Shown here: one piece after another, positions 43,160 through 54,454 of the stretch | Numbering within the stretch: position 1 is the stretch's first letter | How the letters are laid out: every line of letters begins with the position of its first letter | Source of the DNA: Rattus norvegicus | Taxonomy: Eukaryota; Chordata; Mammalia; Rodentia; Muridae | Assembly: GCF_036323735.1 (NCBI RefSeq) | Contig: NC_086031.1 | Span: 34,477,725 to 34,541,724, forward strand | Length of the DNA: 64,000 nucleotides | Reading direction: 5' to 3' | Translations under genes and position numbers: made by a program | Notes under the pieces: generated by a model | Databases searched by the model: none | What the model was told of the DNA's origin: nothing | Seen by the model: the letters and a program-made list of their open reading frames with translations, nothing else

Positions 43160-43415
43160 AGCGCGTGCACTCGTGCATTCCATGTGCTCCCCATTAATTT
43201 TAGTATAGGGTCTCTTACTGATTCTGGAGCTCACCAATTAGCTTAGAGTGACTGGTCTGTAAAGCCCAGGAATCCCCCTGTCTGTGCCTCCTCAGCACTG
43301 GCATTAAATGCATCACTGTGGTTGGCTATTTACAGGGGTGTGGGGGATTAACTGCACGCCCTCTTGCTTGTACCGAAGCATGTTACCAACTGAGCCATTT
43401 TCCCAGTCCCCCAGC
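43133..43415 (-). mobile_element. B4-type SINE with (GT)n
   Basis: The GT run 43,133-43,158 is followed by AGGGTCTCTTACTGATTCTG, CAGCACTGGCATTAAATGCA and ACCAACTGAGCCATTTTCCC. Minus orientation. Confidence 0.75.
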
Positions 43416-43419
43416 CCAT

Positions 43420-44182
43420 CTCTGTTTTTTTTGGGGGGGGTGGAGGCTTCCTAGCAACAACTAGCTTCTCTAGGGAATTCCTTGAATCCAGCCTGGCTTA
43501 ACATGAGGCAACCATCTTGGCCTGCGGAGCTTAATGGGGAACATAAAATCAAGAATCACGGCCATGCTGGAGGGAGCTGAGGTGGCCCTGAGCAGGGTAC
43601 TATTCCTCAGCATAGAGCTTCTTTTGCCTATTGTCCTGGGGTGCTGAGGAAGCACTAATCCACAGGATCACGGGGCAGGCTTCACACCTGTCTGCAGCCA
43701 GCCGCTGCACGGCAGATTGTGTTCCGGCCTCTCCAGACACAGGTGTGAGAGGGATATTTCTGCCTTTGCTTGCCGAGAAAGATAATCACCTCAAGAAGGG
43801 GATTTCACAGCTCTTTGAATTGAGTTGCATGTTTGTTCTGGGTTATTTTTTTTTCCCTCAGCTTCCTAATATAGTATGCGTTTGCTATCGAGTAAATATT
43901 GATCTTGTTGCAAGTCAGCGTGTGTGCAGGAAAGATGCCGAGAAATAATCAGTTTCGCTAATCAGCGTTGCACTCTGGGATGAGGGCGAGTGTGGTGTGG
44001 CTGCTGTCAGGCAGGGCTTCGTCCATGCTGCAGACAAGTCAATCAACATTCTATAATCAGTGGGTTCATCTCAGCCTCTTAGAAACAGACGAGCATCCCA
44101 GGACACTACGTCCTCATAGCCATGGGTGAGTGTGTAACCCACAGCAGCTCATGTATAGAAAGCACCAGAAAGCAAAAGCCTG
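43420..44182. other. Unassigned non-coding DNA
   Basis: Few repeats; 43,700-44,060 is balanced and non-repetitive. No exon recognised. Confidence 0.4.
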
Positions 44183-44184
44183 CT

Positions 44185-44292
44185 CTCTCTTCTTTTCCCT
44201 TCCCTTCCTCTCCCTCTCCTCTCCCTCTCCCTTTCCTCTTCCCTCTCTCTCTCCCTCCTTCCCTCCTCCTTCCCCCTCCCTCCCCTCTCTGG
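44185..44292. repeat. Polypyrimidine tract
   Basis: CTCTTCC/CCCT-rich, nearly pure pyrimidine for about 105 bases. Confidence 0.92.
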
Positions 44293-44493
44293 TGAGCGCA
44301 TGCATTTGACATGTGCACATATGGAGGTCAGAGGATAGCCTCAGGTATCAGTTTTCCTTGCACTTTGTTAGAGGCAGGATCTCTTGCTCAGCCCTGGGTA
44401 CTCCAGGTCAGCTGGCCCCAGGAGTGTTTGGGATGCTCTTGTTTCTGCCTCCCATCTCCCCATAGGATCACAAGGATTACAAACAGGGGCTAC

Positions 44494-44495
<2 letters not shown>
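44293..44495 (-). mobile_element. B4-type SINE, partial
   Basis: TATGGAGGTCAGAGGATAGC, CTCAGGTATCAGTTTTCCTT and GGATCACAAGGATTACAAAC: the B1-derived half, minus strand. Confidence 0.65.

Positions 44496-44546
<51 letters not shown>
44496..44546. repeat. (GT)n microsatellite
   Basis: About 25 GT units. Confidence 0.97.
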
Positions 44547-44547
<1 letters not shown>

Positions 44548-44554
44548 GCTGTTT

Positions 44555-44870
44555 TAACTCAGTATTTTATATTTACTCTTGGAGAATTTCATACATGCAT
44601 ACATGTACCATGTTCCTATTTTATCATATCTACCCTTCTAAATCCCTCCTGGACTCTCCCACCACATCTTTCTCACATCCCTCCAACTTTGTACCCTGTT
44701 TCAAATAACCCAATGAGCCTGTTTCCTGCTGCCCGTGTGTGCATGAGCCTGGAGCATGGGAAACCTGCCAGTGGACAGACCCCAAAGAATAATTACTTTC
44801 CCTCTTCCAGAAGCTTGAACAGCCCCTTAGATAGGGGAGGGGCCCCATGAGCCCGTCTCCAGTCCACAGT
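44555..44870 (-). mobile_element. Older L1 (Lx-type) 3'UTR fragment
   Basis: CCCACCACATCTTTCTCACA, AATAACCCAATGAGCCTG, GCTGCCCGTGTGTGCATGAG and TAGATAGGGGAGGGGCCCCA follow the order of the 3' end of older rodent L1s read in reverse. No open frame. Confidence 0.55.
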
Positions 44871-46210
44871 GGAATTTTGACTAGCTTCATCTTCTGCAGG
44901 TCTTGTGTAGGTAACAACAGCTGCTCCGAGTCCGTCCGTGCAATGATTGCGTCATCCCAGAAGACAGCTCTTCACGGCACTTCTCCTCAGCCTCTGTACC
45001 ATTCCCTTTTTCCCTTCCCTCTTCCATCACCCTCCCTGAGCCTGGGTGTGTATGAGATAGATGCTCCATTTCATCTAAGGAGTGAATTGCTGGCCCAGGT
45101 AGGCTGGGTTGTTAGCTGACAGATCCCTCTGGCTTGGGAAGGTCCCATGGGAGATTGTATGGCAGAAGGAAGAAGTAGCCACTGGGTTCTACAGCCTTAG
45201 TGCTTTGGGGGTCATGCTGGGTTGGGGAAGGTAAATGGTGTTAATTGTGAGCAAGGACAAGCTTTGTATACATAAAAGGAATTGCTAAAAAAAAAAAAAC
45301 AAGCTATAATAGTGTCCTCAGCGGGGGTTTCTGCTTGCCACTTCTAAGCTCTTTTCTTACTGTGATAGTGTTTAATGCCATTTTCTAGAACCTGATGTTT
45401 TAAATTCCTCCCATTCCCCCTTCTTTCCCTTCCCCCCCTCCCCCTCCTATCCCTCACTTCCCTCCCTCTACCGACTGAGCTCCATCTGTAGCTCACCTGT
45501 ACTGTATATATTCCAAATCTCTGGTGCTCTCTCGGAAAGAAGCCCATGCTTACACTGCAATTGACATTTTGGATAGTTCTAGTGGAAGCATTTCTTCGGT
45601 GGAGCCCAAATTGTTTCCCTACTTTTCGTTACCTGCTGTGTGTGTATATAATGTGCTTATTCTTCTAGATATGCTTGTAGCTATAAGTGATTCTGTGCAT
45701 TTTATCTGCATGTAGAATCCAGGCTTTCAGAATGCCCTCCCTTCTCATTCCTGACTCTAACCTAATGCTTTTTTCATGACCTACCCAATATTCATCCATC
45801 CCAGGACTTCAAACATTGTTAAAGGACTCAGTACCAAATATAGTTTCTTCAAAAACATTCCCTTTGATTTAGACCAACCTCTAAAATCAACTTACTTTCT
45901 TGTGAATTTATCAGAATTAGAGAATACGATGTGACTGGCACTCTGGAAGTCACTCCCAGAATGTTCAATGATGTTTCTGTACCAAATAGAATCTCTGGAG
46001 GAAGACATCAAATAAAGGAATGGACGAGGAACTGTTTTTAAGCGCCTGGTTTGCCCACACATCAGCCCCTTGCTGGTTCAGGATGAACCAGCAGGATGAA
46101 CACTCCCGCCGATGCTGCAGGCAATTGACCTGGCCTTTGCTTCCTCTCAGGGACTGTCTCTACCTCTTCCTGCCACTGTCCCATGCAGTACTACCTTTTT
46201 ATGACTCGGT
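44871..46210. other. Unassigned DNA with pyrimidine patch
   Basis: Continuation of the L1 3'UTR fragment is possible to about 45,120. A pyrimidine tract lies at 45,408-45,475. No gene recognised. Confidence 0.4.
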
Positions 46211-46214
46211 TTCC

Positions 46215-46312
46215 TGCCTTTTTGAAAAAGAATCTCACTTTTAGACTCTAGGCTAGCTTCAAGCTGGAAATCCTCCTGCCTCATTCTCCCAAGTGCTGGG
46301 GTTGCATCTGGA
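46215..46312 (-). mobile_element. B1 SINE fragment
   Basis: GGCTAGCTTCAAGCTGGAAA, TCCTCCTGCCTCATTCTCCC and AAGTGCTGGGGTTG on the minus strand. A second weak B1-like patch lies at 46,545-46,630. Confidence 0.7.
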
Positions 46313-46794
46313 CAGAATTGGAAACAGGTAGGAGGCCCTGCCTCCCCACAGCAGGGGGGACAGGCAGTTAAAGAGAGGAGTGGGGGTGTGCTTGCTACTC
46401 AGAAGGTTAGAATGTAAGAACATGCTGGGACCGAGCCTGAGAGATGGTGGAAAAGCCACTCCAGCAGCACAGAACCGGAGTGGTGCTCCCAAGGCAGCAG
46501 GGACTATGGTTGGGATATCAGAGCACATTGAAACTAGGAGACAGGCTCTGAGTCTGTAGTCCTTGCTGACTTCTAGCTCCTGGCAATCCTCCTGCTTCAG
46601 CCTCCTAAATGTTGGGAGTACATTCTGCACAGTGAGAAATATGCCTTCTTGTACTCCAATAGAGGAAGCATGGATGCTAGTTACAGAAATGGTCATTATC
46701 CTCTCTGGCTTCCCTTTAGGATGATGGAAGGCTGTTATTGTTTCTGGGGTGATTTATTTTCTGGTAGATCAGTATGATGTATACACATTGTGTG

Positions 46795-47062
46795 TGGTGC
46801 ATGTGTGTGTGTGTGTGTGTGTTTGTATGTATGTGGGCACACATATGTGCACCTGCGTGTGGAAGCCTGAGGTTGACTTCAGGAGTCTTTCTAACTTTCC
46901 ACCTTATTTCCCTAGGCAGTCTTTCTCAATGGAACTCACTGATCTGGCTGGTCTGGCTAGTTGTTCCTCTGGGGATCCCTTGTCTCTGCCTTTGGTGCAC
47001 TGAATTATAGACAAGCGGCAGTGCTATCCAGCAGTTAGTTACCTGGATTCTGTGATCCCAAA
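46795..47062 (-). mobile_element. B4-type SINE with TG-rich start
   Basis: TG repeat 46,799-46,824, GCCTGAGGTTGACTTCAGGA, GGTCTGGCTAGTTGTTCCTC. Minus orientation, diverged. Confidence 0.6.
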
Positions 47063-47204
47063 CTCAAGTTTTTCTGCTTTAACCAGGCAGGAGCCCTTAC
47101 CTGAGCTTAGAGCAGATTCAAACACAATACTCAAATCAATGATTGGTTGAGACATTTCTAGATGAGAAAGGACAGAACAGCTGGAAGTGTACTTGAATTC
47201 CCAT

Positions 47205-47525
47205 GAATGTATGCTTTGTGTGTGTATGTGTTTATATGTGTGTGTCTATTGTGGGATGTGTATATGGTGTACATATGCATCTGTGTTTATATTGTGTGTC
47301 ACCATATATATGGTGTGGTGGTAGTGGTTGTGACATGTGTGCACTCATACACATGTGTTCCTGTGAATGTATGTTGTGGCTCATGTGTACATGTGTGTAT
47401 GTGTGTTTGGTGTGTGTGTGTGTATATGTGTGTGTATAGTGTACATGTACATGTGCATCTGTGTGTGTTGTGTGCCATATGTGTATTTTGGTGTGTGTGT
47501 ATGTGCTTGTGTTTGCACATATGTG
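47205..47525. repeat. TG/TA-rich imperfect microsatellite
   Basis: About 320 bases of TGTGTGTA-type low-complexity sequence. Long frames on both strands (for example 47,207-47,683) are artefacts. Confidence 0.92.
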
Positions 47526-47862
47526 CACAGCACTTTAAATTTCCAGTCTTGGCTAGAGTTTTCCCAGCTCTTCCTAGAAAGTCAGTATGGATTTGTTCTC
47601 CTGAGGAAGTGGATTGTGAGCCAGGTGCTTGGGATAAACAGGATACAGGTGAGGCTCATCTGGGTAGAAGTGGCTCAAAATGACGTCTGGTAGAGCATGG
47701 TTTAAATGAGCCAACCTGGGCATTTGTACCACAGGCTAGATTTTGTCCAGTATCTCCTTATGCCTGTCACCTTATTTTTGTTTCTAAAGTACATGCTGTC
47801 CCTATACTGTTGTCCCCTTTTCAGGGAAGAAATAGAGTGTCTAGACTTTGAGACACCTGAGT
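47526..47862. other. Unassigned non-coding DNA
   Basis: No gene or repeat recognised. Confidence 0.4.
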
Positions 47863-47864
47863 TG

Positions 47865-48034
47865 GGGTACGTTAATTGGCTCAGTCAGAAAAGTGCTTGC
47901 TGCAAAAGCATAAGGATCTGAATTTGATCCCCAGGATCTGAATAAAATGCTATATGTGATGTTGCACTCCTGCAGTCCAAGTGCTGGGGTTTGATGGAGG
48001 AATTGCTGAGTTTCATATTCCAGTGAGAGACTAT
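47865..48034 (+). mobile_element. B4/B2-type SINE
   Basis: TTAATTGGCTCAGTCAGAAA, GGATCTGAATTTGATCCCCA, then a B1-like half (CCTGCAGTCCAAGTGCTGGG). Confidence 0.65.
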
Positions 48035-48041
48035 AACAACA

Positions 48042-48088
<47 letters not shown>
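48035..48088. repeat. (CAA)n microsatellite
   Basis: About 17 triplets, marking the A-rich tail of the preceding SINE. Confidence 0.97.
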
Positions 48089-48164
48089 GACCAAACCAAC
48101 CAAACAAACAAAAACTTGCACTGGGGTCGATAAGATGTCTCAGTAGGCAAAGGTAGTTTCCACA

Positions 48165-48530
48165 TGTTTTAGTTCCTTTCTATTGCTATAATAAAGCACT
48201 AAGACCAATGCAACTTATAAATGGAAAGAGCATTCCATTTGGAGAACATGTTTCCTAAGGGTTAGAGATCATGATTGTCATATTAGGGAACATGGTGGCA
48301 GGCAGGAAGACATGGTGCTAGAGCAGGAGCTGAGATATTACATATTGATCCACAAGTATGAGGCAGGTAACTGGGGAGGGCATGAGCCTTTGAAACACCA
48401 AAGCTCACTACCAGTGACAAATATCCTCCCTAAAGGCCACACCTCCTAATCTTTCCCAAACAGTTCCACCAACTAGATGTCAAGGATTCAAATATATGAG
48501 CATATGGGGGACATTCTTATTCAGCTTCCC
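48165..48530 (+). mobile_element. LTR-like repeat (family Y), plus copy
   Basis: TTTTAGTTCCTTTCTATTGC, TATAATAAAGCACTAAGACC, AATGCAACTTATAAATGG, TAAAGGCCACACCTCCTAAT and an end at GGGGACATTCTTATTCAGC. Close to full length. Confidence 0.65.
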
Positions 48531-49425
48531 TGAACTGTGCTGTTTACTTCTCTAGTTGAACTCGGCATGAACTTGGGAGAAAATGGCCTAAAAATGGTGG
48601 ACTAAAGTCTCATTCAATAGACAACTTTATTCAGAGCATCAGACAATTTATACTCTGAGGGTAAAGAAGAGTCACATAAGTAAAGTATAAAATCTCAAGG
48701 ACAAGTCACCCGTGACAAAATCCAAGTTTTTCCATAGAGGCATATGAATAAAAACAGCTGAAGGAAACTCACTGGGAGAAGCACAAAAGCACATTCCAAG
48801 ATCAACTCTGTGTTTTGAAGGACTCTTGTGAGGTCTAAGACTCTTGTTTTCTTGGAGTTTTCTCGAAAGCCTTTAGATTGCTTACATGACTCCTTTCTTG
48901 GACTGCGTTCCAATGCCATACAAGTCAGTGATATGAATTTGGTCCCACACAGTGGAAGGAGAGAACCAAATCCATCAACGTTTCCTATGAGATGCACATT
49001 GCTCCCCCAATAATGAGAGTGAAAAGAAACAAGCAACTTGAATGGCACAGGGAGAGAGGACAACCAACTCCTTGCACTCATGTATGGACATGAGCTTATA
49101 CCCACAAATCCTTGCACAAACAAGCACACACAAGCACACTGAACCTGAATGAGGACTATGCACACATCACTCGCCAAAATAGGAGCAAGAAAAGCCTTGT
49201 GCATTTTTATTTTTGGCAATATAGAGCATTATTTACTCATGCAATATTGACAAAATCATTTAGATTTATAGACCAATTTAGATTTTTTAAATGCTTTTCC
49301 ATTAAATCACAGGAAGTTATTTATCTATGTTTATATATTGCCTTAGACAGAATTTAAACTGTCCTTAAGACACAGCATTACAAAGAATAACTTAAGGAAC
49401 AGAAGGCAACCCTTAGGTTATAAGA
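48531..49425. other. Unassigned DNA, possible LTR-type relic
   Basis: The start (GACAACTTTATTCAGAGCAT, with AATAAA in reverse) could be the end of a minus-strand transcript or LTR, and 48,620-49,190 reads like one repeat unit, but I cannot place it. The 174-codon minus frame at 48,695 shows no domain I recognise. Confidence 0.35.
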
Positions 49426-49427
49426 TG

Positions 49428-49610
49428 TTCAGACAGGTGAGATGACTCAGTGACTAAAAGTGCTATTCCCAAGTTCAATACCAGGATAGAGATGCTCACA
49501 TGGCAGAGTGACCAGCTCTCACTAGTTGTCCTCTGACTTCCGAGTGCATGCTATGGCACACCCCCAACCCCAATCACAAAATAAACAATAGAAATATGGT
49601 TTTAAAAGGT
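49428..49610 (+). mobile_element. B3-type SINE, degenerate
   Basis: CAGACAGGTGAGATGACTCA, CAAGTTCAATACCAGG and CAAAATAAACAATAG tail. Confidence 0.6.
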
Positions 49611-49899
49611 TTAAACAACGAAGTGTTTAGGGAGTCAAATGGTTGTGGGGATGATAGTGATAGAGGGTTGGTGGCCATGTGGCTGCTGTTGGATTGTAGG
49701 GAGAAGAAGTCCCTAGAAGTGTTTCTGGTGGTTGGAGAGGGGAAGTCAAGTTGTTGGTAGAAACAGTGGTAATAGAAGCAACAATGGTTCATAAGAGAAG
49801 CAACCTCAGGAACAGAAGAATAAGGATCAGTAAAGTATATCTTAAAAGAGGTAAAGGAAAAAGGTGAAAAGGAACTAGAGCTAGAAAGAAAAGTAAATG

Positions 49900-50112
49900 G
49901 GTTTGGGCTGTAACTCAGCAGGTAAAGAACTTGTCTAGCATGCGCAGGGTCCTGCATTACATCCGTGGCACCACATAAACCAGGCATGGTGACACACATA
50001 TAATCTCAGTGTGCAGGAGGATCAGATGTTCAGGGTTATCCTCAGCTACATAGTGGGTTTGAGGCTAGATTGGACTACACAAGACTCTGTATCAGAAAAC
50101 AAGAAACAAAAC
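49900..50112 (+). mobile_element. ID-B1 composite SINE (B4 type)
   Basis: ID-like left half (GGGCTGTAACTCAGCAGGTA, AGGGTCCTGCATTACATCC) joined to a B1-like right half (GGCATGGTGACACACATATA, CTCAGCTACATAGTGGG, TGTATCAGAAAACAAG). A clear example of the fusion that defines B4. Confidence 0.8.
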
Positions 50113-50618
50113 AATCCAAATTCTATGCCAGCTGTCTTCTCATTTTCATATATTGAACGATTGAGCATTTTGGGAAAGAGGGTTTGATGTTGATGCTTGA
50201 GATCTGAGCTGTCAACTGCTACCCACATTCCTGGCTTGTCTCTGAGGGTCTGTGTGCTGCTGTTCCATGGTTCTGCTTTTCCTTTGCTGAGAATACTTCC
50301 TCTCCCTATCCAAGTCCTGTGATGCCCATAGCCATACGTGGCTTCATGATTAGCTCTCTCCTCTCCCTGGTCATCAGCACGCAAGTCCATTTCTATCTAC
50401 CTTCTTCATTTTCAGCTTCTTGTAACATTTAGCCTATTACTTTTGTTAACACAATTTTGTGGGTTTGTTTTCTTCTCTTTCAGAGGAGAGGAGTCACCTA
50501 CCTATTATCATCATCAAGGTTCCATTAGGACTTCTGCTTCGCCAGAGACAGAGACAGAGGGAGAGACCCAGAAACACACACAGAGAGAAACAGAGAAATA
50601 GAATATGACAGTATGAGA
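50113..50618. other. Unassigned non-coding DNA
   Basis: No gene or repeat recognised. Confidence 0.4.
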
Positions 50619-50621
50619 CTC

Positions 50622-50622
50622 T

Positions 50623-50659
<37 letters not shown>

Positions 50660-50830
50660 TGTCTGTGTGAGTGTCTGTGTGTAGGTCAGAGGACAATCTT
50701 GTTTGTTATTCCTAAGGTACTGTCTACTTTTTGACTGTTTGATAGAATCTCTCAGGTCCTGAAACTTCACCAAGTAGACAGACCCTACTCATTGGTCAGT
50801 GAACTCCAAGGACCCATCTTTAACTATCAC
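50622..50830 (-). mobile_element. B4-type SINE with (GT)n
   Basis: GT run 50,622-50,659, then GTAGGTCAGAGGACAATCTT, AATCTCTCAGGTCCTGAAAC and CAGTGAACTCCAAGGACCC. Minus strand. Confidence 0.65.
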
Positions 50831-50989
50831 CTCTCTTATAATTTTTGGGAACTTCAAGTGTGCCCCACTGCTCATGACTTTAAAAAAATATGTTGTGTGT
50901 GTACATGTGCACATGTTTGTGGGTGTCAGTGGAGGACAGGGTTCTGAATAAAGTCCAAATGATACTAAGATTTAATAGTAACTGGTTAG

Positions 50990-51190
50990 TCCTTTAAGAT
51001 TTAATTTTTATTATTTTGAATTATATGTATATGTATATATCTATATGCGGGTATGTACATATGAGTCCAAAAGAAGGTGTTGGATCCCCTACACCTGGAG
51101 TTGTAGGTGTTTGTCACGTGGGCCTCCAGATCTGGGTACTGAGCACCAAACTCAGGTCCTCTCCAAGAGCATCTTTCAAACCCTAGCTTT
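50990..51190 (-). mobile_element. B3-type SINE
   Basis: TTTTTATTATTTTGAATTAT, GTGTTGGATCCCCTACACCT, GGAGTTGTAGGTGTTTGTCA and CACCAAACTCAGGTCCTCTC. Confidence 0.75.
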
Positions 51191-51247
51191 TAAAAGTTAT
51201 AATAAAAATAAATTATTAAAATTATTATTTAATATTTATTATCACAA

Positions 51248-51248
<1 letters not shown>

Positions 51249-51316
<68 letters not shown>
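51249..51316. repeat. (ATT)n(ACT)n compound triplet repeat
   Basis: In-phase ATT triplets to 51,280 switch directly to ACT triplets from 51,281 to 51,316. Confidence 0.98.
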
Positions 51317-51317
<1 letters not shown>

Positions 51318-51684
51318 TGGTTTCTGGAGCTTCAACTCAGGTCTTCACATTTGTGAAGCAAGCGCTCTACAAATCGTGCCATCTCTCCAGTACCAGGAGA
51401 TGCTTCTGACTCAGCACAGGAACAAGTGTGAGACAAACTAAGGTAGACTTTAGAGGACATTGGAATCCTGACTGTGGGTTGAACCTTCATAAGCTTACAC
51501 TTCCCCCTCCTCATGTGGGTACCGGCCTGCACACTATTGCAAGAGTGTTGTCTTCAAACAGAGTGAGTGCAAATGTGCCTCTGCTGCGTCTCTTCTCACT
51601 GCGAGGCAAAGGCAGGGCATTAATGATGGTAGGAAATCACATCTGCTGGAGTTTGTACTAGAGCCCAAGAAAGTAGGAATGTTG

Positions 51685-51985
51685 TTCATGTGTGTGAATG
51701 TGTTTGGCTGGTGCATGTGGAAACCAGAGGTCGGCTCCAGGTAGCTTCTGTTTACTTCTTAGCTTTGTGTTCGAGACAGGGTCTCTCACTGAGTCTGGAA
51801 CTTGTCATGGTGGCTAGATTGACTGGCCAGGGAGTACCAGGGACCCACCACTCACTCTATCTCCAGTGCTAGAACTATAGGTGTCAGCACCACCTTATGC
51901 AGCTTTATGGGAATGCTGGGACCTGAACTCAGTTCTTCAGGCTTGCATAACAAATGCTTGTCCCACTGAGCCATCTCCCTGGACT
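51685..51985 (-). mobile_element. B4-type SINE
   Basis: GGAAACCAGAGGTCGGCTCC, AGACAGGGTCTCTCACTGAG, GAACTATAGGTGTCAGCACC, GGACCTGAACTCAGTTCTTC and CACTGAGCCATCTCCCTGG. Full minus-strand order preserved. Confidence 0.85.
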
Positions 51986-51989
51986 CATT

Positions 51990-52485
51990 CTTTCTTAAAC
52001 ATTGATTTTTTTCCCTCCCTGTGGTATAAGGAAGTCTCCTGACTCTTACAGGCATTCAAATGAATGGACTATGGAGAACACATGGCAAATATGTTTGCAC
52101 TTAGGGGCTACAGGAGTAATGCACTTTTCTTTGCCATTGTTTATAGGAATGTCAATATTAGGGACTTTTTTTAGTATAAAATGGGCTTTGGATTGTAAAT
52201 TTCCTAGTAAAATTTTTATGTGCTTACAATGCCACTTGTGGGAATTGTACTGTAGCCTCAAATCTGAGCTTTCCAGGGGGAAATAGATGTAGCAAAGATC
52301 CCATAGAAGATTCGAGAAGCAAACATATGTAGCTTTCACTTGTTGCTCTCTCAGAAGTGTGAGAAAGGAGAGTGGGGTGCTTGTGGCCCTGAATAAGTTC
52401 CAATGCCACAAAAGCTGAATGGTATCTGGCTCATTCTTTGTCAAGATTCATTTTAAGTTCCACGTTATTTCAAATTTAAATGTGT
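51990..52485. other. Unassigned non-coding DNA
   Basis: No gene or repeat recognised; overlapping frames on both strands have no domain. Confidence 0.4.
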
Positions 52486-52489
52486 TCAT

Positions 52490-52640
52490 CTGTGTTAGTA
52501 TGTGATGCGTGTGAATGCAGGTGCCCGAGGAATCCAGAAGAGGGCGTCAGATCCTTTGGGCCTAGAGTACAAGGTGACAAATGTGAATGCTGGGAACCAA
52601 ACTGAGGTCCCCTGCAAGAGTCAACTCTTTAGCCCCATAA
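52490..52640 (-). mobile_element. B3-type SINE, partial
   Basis: GCAGGTGCCCGAGGAATCCA, GAAGAGGGCGTCAGATCC, GGGAACCAAACTGAGGTCCC and CTCTTTAGCCCC. Confidence 0.75.
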
Positions 52641-53255
52641 TTGGCCAATTCTAGCATCTGCTGACGTTCTCCTTGTCTACTAAGACGTTTAACACATTGG
52701 CTAGACTCACATAGTTTATAGCCCTTACCATCAAGGTAAACAATAGGAGGATGCTTGACATCGTTCAACGATCAAAGACTCTCTTCCCAGGTTTAGAGAA
52801 CAGCCATTCTGTTCTGAACAATGACTGCCGATTGTGCACACTCTCCTTTGCCCAGATCTGATTATAGCAGATGGTAATGCGGAGGAACGAAACTATATTT
52901 CCAGAAATAATTCTGTTTGTTAACGGCTCTTGCTTAAGTTCAGAGAATGCTCAGTTCAGAGTGTGCAAAGCAGTGCAACAATTCTAAAGTAACTTTTATT
53001 GACCTCAAAAATTGTAAGCTAAAAAAGCACTTGAGTTCATTTAAAAAGCAATTTTATTGAGTTAATGGTGGGTGTAAAGAATCAAATCAATAGAAACCCC
53101 ACTTACCATTAAGCTAAAAACACTTTATTAGCTGTGTTGTTTTAAATTTAATAGTGTGTGTTCTCCCCTGTTCTGTCTTCTTTATAACATTTCATCCCAA
53201 CTTTTGGTTAATTTGCTTTCTTTTTCCTTTTTTGCTCTTGATGTGGGCTTTAAAA
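52641..53255. other. Unassigned non-coding DNA
   Basis: AT-rich with few repeats; no exon recognised. Confidence 0.4.
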
Positions 53256-53259
53256 TTGC

Positions 53260-53400
53260 ATGGGTGGTGGTGGAGATTGTGGCGGTGGTGCATACCTAAA
53301 ATCCTAACACTCAGGAGGATGAGTCAAGAGGATTGCAAGTTCAAAGCTAGCTTGAGCTGCAGAGTGAGGCGCTGTGTAAAACTAGAAAGCAGGTATGCGT
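53260..53400 (+). mobile_element. B1 SINE
   Basis: GGCGGTGGTGCATACCTAAA, ATCCTAACACTCAGGAGGAT, GATTGCAAGTTCAAAGCTAG and GCAGAGTGAGGCGCTGTG. Plus strand. Confidence 0.8.
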
Positions 53401-53414
53401 AGGGGACCTTCGCC

Positions 53415-53700
53415 CGTGTGTCAGTTCCTTTGATCACTGTGATAAGATACTCTGACAAAAGCAACTGACAACAGAAGTGTTTCCTTGGCTCACAGTCTGC
53501 AGGCACAGCAGAGAAGGCAGAACAGCAGGAGCATGAGGCAGCTGGTAACATTGCATCGGGTGGCTGCCATTGCCTGTAACTCCAGTTCTAGGGGACCCAA
53601 TGCCATTTTGTGGCCTCTGTGGGCACTTACACTCACAGGTACACATGTACACTTGGACACACACACATACACACACAACTAAAATTAAATCTTTAGAAAA
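53415..53700 (+). mobile_element. Family Y fragment fused to a SINE 3' half
   Basis: TGTCAGTTCCTTTGATCACT, GTGATAAGATACTCTGACAA and AAGCAACTGACAAC give a family Y start. From about 53,565 a B2/B3-like tail (GCCTGTAACTCCAGTTCTAG, GGCCTCTGTGGGCACTTACA) follows with a CA/TA-rich end. Confidence 0.55.
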
Positions 53701-53980
53701 AGAATAATCAATGATAGCACCAGGTTGCATTCATTTATTGAGTATTTTTTAATCTCCTAGGTGGAGGCATATTTTTTTGGGCTTCTCTATTGGCTTCTTA
53801 TATCTACCACCCCGCTAACCCTTATTCTACCCTAATACCTTCCAAACCCGCAACACTAGGTAGGAGAGAAGGAAGGTTAGTTGGGAAAAGGGCCTAGACC
53901 TCTTTAGAATACTTCCTACTGACTAGGGGCATTGAGTTCCCTGAGGCAAGTCTAATCTTTGTCACCAAAATATTCCCAAC

Positions 53981-54228
53981 TAGCAACCCAGCAATCCAGC
54001 AACCCAGCAACTCAGCAATCCAGCAATCCAGCAACCCAGCAACCCAGCAATCCAGCAATCCAGCAATCCAGCAATCCAGCAATCCAGCAATCCACCAATC
54101 CACCAATCCACCAATCCACCAATACAGCAACCTAGCTATCCAGCAACCCAGCAACCCAGCAACCCAGCAACCCAGCAACCCAGCAACCCAGCAACCCAGC
54201 AACCCAGCAACTCAGCAATCCAGCAATA
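53981..54228. repeat. 8-bp tandem repeat, exactly 31 units
   Basis: Period 8 with no indel across 248 bp. Unit types are CAGCAACC, CAGCAATC, CACCAATC and CAGCAACT, plus single variants (TAGCAACC, TAGCTATC, CACCAATA, CAGCAATA). Types are clustered: six CAGCAATC from 54,045, four CACCAAT(C/A) from 54,093, eight CAGCAACC from 54,141. Minus-strand frames through it repeat every 8 residues and are artefacts. Confidence 0.98.
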
Positions 54229-54352
54229 GCAAATACAGGAGCATGAACAAGCAGCAACAGGGACCAGCAGCAGAGGCAGCAGTAGCTGCCTCTTGGGTTT
54301 TCCCATTATACACTCTCCTGAGAGTCCCAAATGTAAATGATCTGATGCTAGC

Positions 54353-54452
54353 ACAAAAAAACAAAACAAAAACAAAAACAAAAAACCCCAAAAAACAAAA
54401 AACAAAACAAAACAAAAAACCCCAAAACAACAATAACAACAACAAAACACCC
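54353..54452. repeat. A-rich (CAAAA/CAAAAA)n tract
   Basis: AAAAC, AAAAAC, ACCCC and AACAACAAT units over about 100 bp. Confidence 0.95.
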
Positions 54453-54454
54453 CT

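Noticed and set aside
47205..47690. 158-codon plus frame and minus frames of about 100 codons
   Set aside because: Translate TG/CA-rich low-complexity sequence into Val/Cys or Thr/His runs.
48695..49219. 174-codon minus frame
   Set aside because: No recognisable domain and probably inside a repeat-like unit; not supported as a gene.
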